Shown one piece after another: positions 35,263 to 40,791 of a stretch of DNA of 40,791 bases. This DNA is from an uncultured Alphaproteobacteria bacterium. GTDB taxonomy: Bacteria; Pseudomonadota; Alphaproteobacteria; HIMB59. The notes under the pieces are model-generated. The model was given only the letters and a program-made list of their open reading frames with translations. It did not search any database and was not told where the DNA came from. Position numbers and translations under genes: made by a program. Position 1 is the stretch's first letter; each line of letters begins with the position of its first letter. The DNA is taken from contig CACMUL010000010.1 in NCBI GenBank assembly GCA_902616855.1, positions 1-40,791 on the forward strand, in the 5' to 3' direction.

Positions 35263-36551
35263 TAATTAACCCTTTTAAATATTTTATCAACATTTTTAAA
35301 AAGATTTTTATTATTGAAGATATTATTAACTTTACTAGATATTTTTAATTTGGCTAAACGAGGATGACTCAAAAGATTGTCTTTAAAAGACATATTACCT
35401 TTCCAAGTTTTCAAAGCACAATCTTGAACAATCTTATAAGCATCTTCTCTTAAAACTTTATTTTCAATAAGAAAAATCAGAACATTTTGTGAATAGGGTA
35501 GGCCTTTTAAAAGATTTAAGTTTTTCATCATATTTTTTTTATTTATGTTTAAATTATTTAAAACGTTGATCATTCTTTGAACTGCAAAGTCGAGCGTTAT
35601 GGTGGCATTGGGAGCGTTTATTCTCTCAACACTAGAGTGACTTATATCTCTTTCATGCCATGAAGTTATATTCTCTAAAGCAGGGATGGTTAATGATCTA
35701 ATCACTCTTGCTAGTCCTGTTAAATTTTCTGATAAAATTGGATTTTTTTTATGAGGCATTGCCGAACTACCTTTTTGGCCTTTTCCAAAACCCTCCTCAA
35801 CTTCTAAAACTTCTGTTCTTTGTAAGTGTCTAATTTCAGTTGATAATCGTTCTATGGAGCTTGCAATAATAGCAAAAGAGCAAAAAAGGTCTGCATGCCT
35901 GTCTCTTGGAATTATCTGCGTGGAGACAGGTTCGATTGAAAATTTTAATTTTTTAGCAATCATTTGTTCTACCCTTGTGTCAATATTTGAATATGTCCCA
36001 ACAGGACCAGACATTTGAATTGTTTGTATTTGTTTTATCGAATTTTTTAGACGATCTAGGTTTCTTTTATTTTCAGCTAGATAACCTAATATTTTTAATC
36101 CAAAAGTAGTCGTTTCGGCGTGAATACCATGACTTCTACCAATACATAATGTGTATTTATGTTTTTTTGCAATTTTTAAAAGAGATGTACTCAAAGTTTT
36201 TAAACCTTCTAGAATTATATTGCTTGATTGGTTAAGTTGTATGGAGAAAGAAGTATCTAAAATATCACTAGATGTTAGTCCTTTATGAATATACCTAGAC
36301 TCTGGTCCCACGTACTTTGCCACATTAGTTAAAAAAGCAATTACATCGTGCTTTGTTTTTTCTTCAATCTTTTCTATTTCCTTTACCTTAAACTTAGCTT
36401 TTTTTTTGATCTTAATTGAGGTTCCTTTGGGTATTTGCCCCAATTTTTCCATAGCCTCACAAGCAAGAATTTCAAGTTCAAGCCATATTTGAAATTTATT
36501 ATTATCTTCCCAGATTTCTTTAAGAATTTTTCTAGAGTATCTTGATATCAA
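35262..36551 (-). CDS. purB: Adenylosuccinate lyase
   Basis: 429 residues, normal for the class 1 type. PurB acts twice in purine synthesis, on SAICAR and on adenylosuccinate. GSSAMPHKKNPI is the fumarase/lyase superfamily signature with the catalytic serine. SHGIHAETTTFG contains the general acid histidine, and KTKHDVIAFL the substrate-binding region. MISRYSRKILKEIW matches the usual MIPRYSR start. The start codon is TTG, inside the TTGA overlap with map. Distinguished from fumarase by KHDVIAF and RYSR. Confidence 0.96.
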   Translation of the reverse strand: MISRYSRKILKEIWEDNNKFQIWLELEILACEAMEKLGQIPKGTSIKIKKKAKFKVKEIEKIEEKTKHDVIAFLTNVAKYVGPESRYIHKGLTSSDILDTSFSIQLNQSSNIILEGLKTLSTSLLKIAKKHKYTLCIGRSHGIHAETTTFGLKILGYLAENKRNLDRLKNSIKQIQTIQMSGPVGTYSNIDTRVEQMIAKKLKFSIEPVSTQIIPRDRHADLFCSFAIIASSIERLSTEIRHLQRTEVLEVEEGFGKGQKGSSAMPHKKNPILSENLTGLARVIRSLTIPALENITSWHERDISHSSVERINAPNATITLDFAVQRMINVLNNLNINKKNMMKNLNLLKGLPYSQNVLIFLIENKVLREDAYKIVQDCALKTWKGNMSFKDNLLSHPRLAKLKISSKVNNIFNNKNLFKNVDKIFKRVN

Positions 36552-37324
36552 TTATAAAAAGCCTTATTAGGAGACTCTGTTAGAATCTCAATATTATCAC
36601 CATTAATGTATATCGTATGTTCGTACTGAGCGCTAAGTGTTTTATCTTTTGTCACTGCAGTCCAACCATCGTTTAGTATTTTAGATTGATATTTTCCAAC
36701 ATTGATCATGGGTTCAATTGTAAAAATCATTCCATCTACAAATTTTAATTTATCAAACTCACTATCGTAATAGTGTAAAATACTTGGATTCTCATGAAAT
36801 TTTAATCCAACTCCATGTCCACAAAAATCTCTAACGACACTAAAATTGTTTGAAGTAGCTATATCCTCAATTTTTTTTCCTATTCTACTGATAGGCTTAC
36901 CAACTTCTATCTCGTCAATACTCTCCATCAAACAATCATGGGTAACTTTACATAGATTACTAGCTTTAATTGAAATGTCTCCTACTTTATACATCCTAGA
37001 AGAGTCTCCATGCCAACCATCAATTATTGTCGTTACGTCTACATTTAAAATATCTCCATTTTGAAGGTTTCGATTATAATTTGGAATTCCATGACAAATG
37101 ACATGATTTAAAGATGTACATGTAGACTTTGGAAAACCTCTGTAAAACAATGGCGCAGGAGTGCCTCCTAACTCTTGAATTCTCGCTAAACAATAATCAT
37201 CAATCTCAGATGTTGAGATGCCTTCTTTAATTATGTTATTTAGTTCGTCTAAAATAGTTGCAGTTATTTTACTTGCCTCTCTACATGGTTCTACTTCATT
37301 ACTTTTGTATGATTTAATTTTCAT
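36548..37324 (-). CDS. map: Methionine aminopeptidase type I
   Basis: 258 residues from the ATG at 37324; a GTG at 37339 would add MRLIL but lies inside sfsA and adds nothing conserved. Map removes the initiator methionine from nascent proteins. The pita-bread metal ligands are all present: D96 and D107 (NVDVTTIIDGWHGDSSR), H170 (CGHGVG), E204 (FTIEPM) and E235 (QYEHTIY), plus the substrate histidine H78 (CHGIP). Overlaps sfsA by 11 bases and purB by 4. An odd partner for purine genes, but the overlaps suggest one message. Confidence 0.96.
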   Translation of the reverse strand: MKIKSYKSNEVEPCREASKITATILDELNNIIKEGISTSEIDDYCLARIQELGGTPAPLFYRGFPKSTCTSLNHVICHGIPNYNRNLQNGDILNVDVTTIIDGWHGDSSRMYKVGDISIKASNLCKVTHDCLMESIDEIEVGKPISRIGKKIEDIATSNNFSVVRDFCGHGVGLKFHENPSILHYYDSEFDKLKFVDGMIFTIEPMINVGKYQSKILNDGWTAVTKDKTLSAQYEHTIYINGDNIEILTESPNKAFYN

Positions 37325-38015
37325 CAATATCAATCTCACCTGTAATATTTATACCTTTATGTGAAACATTACATTTAAAAGCTCTAAATTGTACGCCACT
37401 TTTTTTTGCTATAAGAGTATTTTTATAATACTCATTATCCAAATCTTTAGCTATAGAAAAACTATCTACATCATTTCGTTGAATCAAATATATTAAAAAA
37501 CATTTACTTCCTTTTTTTGACATATTACTTAACTCAATTAAATGTTTAGAACCCCTTGAAGTAACTGCATCTGGAAATTCTGCTAATTTTTTTTTTCTTG
37601 ATAAAGTGACTGATTTAACTTCAATATAAGTATCTCCATTTGGGTGGCTAGCAAAGATATCAATTCTAGAATTTTTTCCATATTTCACTTCTTTTTTTAA
37701 ATCACCTTTAATTTCCTGTAAAATTTTTTTTTCCTTAATAGCTTTGAAAACTATGTCATTTGGAAGAGATGTGTTTACACCAACATAATTTTTGAGATCT
37801 TTAATAGCCTCTAATCTATATTTTAATTTTGCATTTGGGTTTTCAACTTTGGCGACTAATACTTCTGAACCTTTTTTTAATAGACCTAATAGAGAACCTG
37901 TATTTGGACAGTAAGCTGTAACAATTTTATTTGCCAATTTGATTTCAACAAAAAATCGTTTGTAGCGAGATAAAAATTTCCCATCAAGGATTTTATCGTT
38001 ATATTTTATTAGCAA
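37314..38015 (-). CDS. sfsA: SfsA family protein (sugar fermentation stimulation protein A)
   Basis: 233 residues from a TTG at 38015; the frame extends to another TTG at 38045, but that adds ten residues inside galE, while 38015 gives the 234-residue size and the start-to-RYKRF distance of E. coli SfsA. YKRFFVEIK opens the OB-like region, CPNTGSLLGL is the conserved C-P-N-x-G-x-M/L motif, and YGKNSRIDIFA plus YIEVKSVTL form the nuclease-like (D-x-n-E-x-K) core. FPDAVTSRGSKHL follows. DNA binding is reported for the family, but the physiological role is unclear. Overlaps galE by 17 bases. Confidence 0.9.
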   Translation of the reverse strand: MLIKYNDKILDGKFLSRYKRFFVEIKLANKIVTAYCPNTGSLLGLLKKGSEVLVAKVENPNAKLKYRLEAIKDLKNYVGVNTSLPNDIVFKAIKEKKILQEIKGDLKKEVKYGKNSRIDIFASHPNGDTYIEVKSVTLSRKKKLAEFPDAVTSRGSKHLIELSNMSKKGSKCFLIYLIQRNDVDSFSIAKDLDNEYYKNTLIAKKSGVQFRAFKCNVSHKGINITGEIDIDEN

Positions 38016-38982
38016 GAGTTTTTTCCCATTGCCATGCTGTCTCAATAATTGTATTTAAATCTGAATACTTTGGTTTCCAATTCAAATTCAACTTTATTTT
38101 TTCATTATCAGCTATCAATATAGCAGGATCACCCAGTCTTCTAGGTTTAAGTTCCATTTTAATATTTTTTTTTGTTACTTCTTTTACTGATTTAATTATA
38201 TCATTTATAGAATAACCTTGGTTATTTCCTACGTTGAATACTTCTGATTTTTTTGTAAAAGTTAGTTTTTCTAATGCTTTTAAGTGTGCATCTGCTAAAT
38301 CCATTACATGAATAAAATCCCTAATACAAGTTCCATCTTTAGTGTCATAATCATTTCCATAAATTTCTAATTTATCTCTTCTCCCTGAAGCTACTTGAAG
38401 AATTATTGGTATGATATGAGTTTCTGGATTATGCATTTCACCGATAGTACCGTCTAAATGGGCACCACAAGCATTAAAGTATCTTAAGGATACGTATTTA
38501 AGGTTATATGTTTTATCATAATCTTCTAAAATTTTTTCTACTATTGCTTTTGTATTTCCATATGGATTTATTGGTTTAACAGGGAAATTTTCCTTTATCG
38601 GTTTATTTCCATCTATATTCCCATAAACAGCTGCGGAAGATGAAAAAATTATATTTTCAATATTAAGATCGACCATGCAATTTAATAGATTAATTGTATT
38701 GATTAAATTATTTTCGTAGTACTTTCTTGGATTGACAAATGATTCAGAGACATTAATGGACCCAGCAAAATGCATAATTGAGTCAAATTTATTTAAGGCT
38801 AATATGTCATGTAATTTACTAGTGTTTGATAAATCGCATAAATGAAGCTTTAAGCCTTGAGTGTTTTCTTTATATCCTGTCGAAATATTATCAAGTATTT
38901 CTATTTTATGATTTGTGGTTTTAAGAAGTTTTACTATATGAGAGCCAATATAACCCGCACCACCAATTACTAAGATTTTCAT
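37999..38982 (-). CDS. galE: UDP-glucose 4-epimerase
   Basis: 327 residues, an extended SDR. GGAGYIGSH at 7-15 binds NAD; HFAGSINVSESFVNP near 71-85 and SSSAAVYG at 114-121 hold the catalytic serine region; YGNTK at 141-145 is the catalytic Tyr-x-x-x-Lys. RYFNACGAHLDGTIGE is typical of GalE. It interconverts UDP-glucose and UDP-galactose (possibly also the GlcNAc forms) for surface glycans. It heads the ten-gene run and is divergent from the CinA-like gene across 117 AT-rich bases. Good length for the family (330-340). Confidence 0.92.
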   Translation of the reverse strand: MKILVIGGAGYIGSHIVKLLKTTNHKIEILDNISTGYKENTQGLKLHLCDLSNTSKLHDILALNKFDSIMHFAGSINVSESFVNPRKYYENNLINTINLLNCMVDLNIENIIFSSSAAVYGNIDGNKPIKENFPVKPINPYGNTKAIVEKILEDYDKTYNLKYVSLRYFNACGAHLDGTIGEMHNPETHIIPIILQVASGRRDKLEIYGNDYDTKDGTCIRDFIHVMDLADAHLKALEKLTFTKKSEVFNVGNNQGYSINDIIKSVKEVTKKNIKMELKPRRLGDPAILIADNEKIKLNLNWKPKYSDLNTIIETAWQWEKTLANKI

Positions 38983-39099
38983 TTATTTAAATACTAAATA
39001 GATTATTTTTTCATATATATGTAATAAATTTATATTTATTATATTATATGATCAAATATAGTCAATTTATGTGACATTTAAATTTTATATTCTGGTTAT
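38983..39099. promoter_or_regulatory. AT-rich divergent intergenic region of galE and the CinA-like gene
   Basis: 117 bases that must carry promoters for both directions. A dyad with exact 7-base arms, TAATAAA (39022-39028) and TTTATTA (39035-39041), lies in the middle with a 6-base spacer. Several -10-like boxes are present on each strand, but no convincing -35 pair can be chosen. Confidence 0.4.
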
Positions 39100-39831
39100 A
39101 TGAAACTTAAAAGAGCAATATTAATTATTATAGGTAATGAAATTTTGTCAGGTAGGACAAAAGATAAAAATATATTCATTATTTCAAAAAAATTATTTGC
39201 AAACGGTATCTTATTAGAAAAAGTTACTGTAATACCTGATATAATTAAAATTATAAAAAAAGAAATTTTAGAAAATAAATTAAAATTTGATTATATTATT
39301 ACTACTGGTGGAATAGGACCAACGCATGATGACGTTACTGCCGAGTCAATAAGCCTTGCTTTAAAAAAAAAATATTGCTTAAATAATGACGCGCTAAATG
39401 AATTAAAAAAATATTACAAAAAAATAAAATCTGATTTAACTGATGCCCGAAAAAAAATGGCTTTTATGCCTAAAGGATCAAAGTTAATAAAAAATAAATT
39501 GACTGGAGCTCCCGGTTTTAATATTGAAAACATTTACGTATTTGCTGGAATTCCATCAATTGTTGATATTATGATGGATGAATTTCTTAAGACTATAAAG
39601 ATAAAAAATAAATTTTTTAATTCAAAAATCAAAACAAAATTTCACGAAAGTCAAATAGCTCATATATTAAAATATGCCGAAAATAAATATAAAGATATTA
39701 ATATAGGCAGCTACCCCATATTTGATGGGAAACCTAAAGGTGTTGAAATAGTTATAAATTCTTTAAATAATGAAAAAAATGTAATAAAAGCTAAAAATTA
39801 TATAAAAAGGGAACTAAATAATATTAATTAG
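39100..39831 (+). CDS. CinA/MoaB-like molybdopterin-binding domain protein
   Basis: 243 residues. IIIGNEILSGRTKDKN near 9-24 and TTGGIGPTHDDVT at 68-80 are the signature motifs of the MoaB/MogA/CinA N-terminal fold, followed by an AGIPSIVDIMMDEF helix. The order of motifs (GNEIL-SG-x-x-x-D-x-N, TTGG-x-GPT-x-DD) matches CinA-type proteins. The C-terminal nicotinamide-nucleotide amidase domain of full CinA (another 150 or so residues) is absent. Stand-alone forms are annotated as competence-damage or molybdopterin-binding proteins; the biological role is uncertain. It ends 12 bases before a tRNA gene. Confidence 0.85.
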   Translation: MKLKRAILIIIGNEILSGRTKDKNIFIISKKLFANGILLEKVTVIPDIIKIIKKEILENKLKFDYIITTGGIGPTHDDVTAESISLALKKKYCLNNDALNELKKYYKKIKSDLTDARKKMAFMPKGSKLIKNKLTGAPGFNIENIYVFAGIPSIVDIMMDEFLKTIKIKNKFFNSKIKTKFHESQIAHILKYAENKYKDINIGSYPIFDGKPKGVEIVINSLNNEKNVIKAKNYIKRELNNIN

Positions 39832-39843
39832 TAATTAGATAAT

Positions 39844-39920
39844 GGCGGAGTAGCTCAGTTGGTTAGAGCGGTGGAATCATAATCCATGTGTCGGGGGTTC
39901 GAATCCCTCCTCCGCTACCA
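39844..39920 (+). tRNA. tRNA-Met (anticodon CAT), elongator type
   Basis: 77 bases fold into a complete cloverleaf. The acceptor GGCGGAG pairs with CTCCGCT (G1-T72 as a wobble), the D arm is GCTC/GAGC, the anticodon stem GTGGA/TCCAT closes the 7-base loop ATCATAA with anticodon CAT, and the T arm is GGGGG-TTCGAAT-CCCTC. CCA is encoded. It is not an initiator because position 1-72 pairs and three G-C pairs are missing from the anticodon stem. It resembles alphaproteobacterial elongator tRNA-Met; a lysidine-modified tRNA-Ile(CAT) is less likely. Confidence 0.93.
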
Positions 39921-40307
39921 TTCAATTTAACTGAATTTTGATTAATGCCACCCCGGGTGACTTAGTTAGGAGAAATATCGATTTATCTAAATATAAAGGA
40001 TTTCTTATTTCTGAGTTTACCTTGAATTTTTCTTGAGACATTAACCTTTATCTTCATACTTTAGCCTAAAAAGACTTTAATTTTAAAAATTTTTAGAGGA
40101 TCCAATATCTAATATTGTGATACCTAGTTATTCAGATTTATCTGATAAATTTAATTTTACATATAACCTAATACATAGTTTCAAGGACAAGAACAACCCA
40201 AGTCTATTTTATGAACCTGATTAATAAAATAAATTTGGTACTAAAAATTTGTCAATAATTATCAAAATATTGATTGTTAGTAATTTGAAAACATATATTT
40301 TTTAATC
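39921..40307. other. Gene-poor stretch downstream of tRNA-Met, possible decayed coding remnants
   Basis: 387 bases with no convincing gene. Two short frames look peptide-like: 39938-40036 (33 codons, TTG start) and 40117-40224 (36 codons, GTG start, reading VIPSYSDLSDKFNF at its beginning). They lie in different frames and neither has a ribosome binding site. The first contains an unusually GC-rich spot (CCACCCCGGG). No copy of the tRNA 3' end was found here, so no attachment site can be claimed. It may be relic sequence at a boundary between conserved genes and a variable region. Confidence 0.4.
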
Positions 40308-40791
40308 TTGAAAAAAAATATAGTTATTGTGGGAAGCTCTTCACCTTTTTCACTAAATCTTCAAAAATATTTTAAAAATAAAGCTAATTTGATAATTATT
40401 GGACGAAAAAATATTTACAATTATAAATTTATATATTGGGATATCAAAAATTATAAAAAACTAAATTTAAGTAATATTTCTAGCATAGACTTCATAATTT
40501 ATCTTGCTCACGATAAATCAGATATCTCACTAAGTGATAATAATAGAAATATACATGCTTTTGATTATCTGACCAAGTCGATAAAAATGATTTCTCAAAA
40601 TGTAAAAATTTTATTTTTTTCTTCTCATACTATTTACAATCAAAATTTTTTAGATTATCCTTATAGTTACTCAAAATCTCAAATAGAAACAAAATTAACT
40701 AAAAATGATTATATTTTTAGGTTAGGTTTAATTTATGGAATAGAGAATGATCAAAAAATAAATAAGTTTAATTTATCAAAAATTTTTAACT
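40308..40791 (+). CDS. NAD-dependent epimerase/dehydratase-like protein, N-terminal part (cut by window end)
   Basis: 161 codons from a TTG at 40308, open to the edge. IVIVGSSSPFSLNLQKYF at the start has the place of a Rossmann loop, though the usual GxxGxxG reads GSSSPFS, so it is a weak match. FFSSHTIYN near 102-110 resembles the SS-x-x-VY of extended SDRs, and YSYSK near 118-122 fits the catalytic Y-x-x-x-K. RLGLIYG follows in the place of the RL-x-x-VYG strand. Likely a nucleotide-sugar epimerase or reductase for surface polysaccharide. The C-terminal substrate domain is outside the window. Confidence 0.6.
   Translation, partial: MKKNIVIVGSSSPFSLNLQKYFKNKANLIIIGRKNIYNYKFIYWDIKNYKKLNLSNISSIDFIIYLAHDKSDISLSDNNRNIHAFDYLTKSIKMISQNVKILFFSSHTIYNQNFLDYPYSYSKSQIETKLTKNDYIFRLGLIYGIENDQKINKFNLSKIFN

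Noticed and set aside
39920-39940. Hairpin directly after tRNA-Met (ATTCA/TGAAT then TTTT)
   Set aside because: A 5-bp A/T stem is too weak to support as an intrinsic terminator, and similar pairings occur by chance throughout this DNA.
1-40791. CRISPR arrays, insertion sequences, prophage genes, rRNA and riboswitches
   Set aside because: No regularly spaced direct repeats, transposase or integrase motifs, phage structural genes, rRNA-like stretches or known riboswitch cores were seen by reading. Homopolymer A/T runs are explained by base composition.

Overview
The window is one contiguous, very AT-rich (about 30% G+C by eye), densely packed bacterial chromosome segment. Its markers fit a streamlined alphaproteobacterium, probably a free-living marine lineage of the SAR11/HIMB59 kind: an ftsQ-ftsA-ftsZ-lpxC block, an FtsZ of 508 residues with a long acidic linker and an alphaproteobacterial-style C-terminal peptide, separate purS/purQ/purL followed by bolA and a CGFS monothiol glutaredoxin, a class II DAHP synthase, and many 1-, 4- and 8-bp gene overlaps. 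The lineage call is inference; no rRNA gene is present. No insertion sequence, prophage gene or CRISPR array was seen.

Layout. 1-4008 (+): end of the division cluster, ftsQ (partial), ftsA, ftsZ, then lpxC for lipid A synthesis. 4005-6649: fumC (-), gpmA (+) and a LysE-type exporter (+). 6641-7192 (-): an orphan domain resembling the N-terminal half of alanine/saccharopine dehydrogenases. 7222-15624: a polyamine block. aguA and aguB convert agmatine to putrescine, potFGHI imports polyamines, and puuA (-) with puuB (+) starts the gamma-glutamyl route of putrescine breakdown. A hairpin separates potF from potGHI. 15610-17807 (-): a D-2-hydroxyglutarate-dehydrogenase-like flavoprotein coupled to a Sua5-type tsaC. 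17873-22247 (+): glmU, glmS (UDP-GlcNAc supply) and an unrecognised 425-residue protein. 22289-29695 (+): class II DAHP synthase, a compact nicotinate phosphoribosyltransferase, gltX, cysS, cimA and a TrmJ-like methyltransferase, mostly with overlapping ends. 29735-30864 (+): rpsD, then a small secreted TPR protein with a clear terminator. 30893-38982 (-): a ten-gene run galE-sfsA-map-purB-purC-purS-purQ-purL-bolA-grxD with no non-coding base between genes. 39100-39831 (+): a CinA/MoaB-like domain protein. 39844-39920 (+): an elongator tRNA-Met. Then about 390 bp without a convincing gene, and the start of an SDR/epimerase gene cut by the window edge.

Nothing here is clearly a new defence or mobile system. 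The best leads are the 425-residue unknown at 20970-22247, the orphan dehydrogenase N-domain at 6641-7192, the FtsA with an eroded phosphate-2 motif, and several genes that look leaderless, with a -10-like box just before an ATG that has no Shine-Dalgarno.
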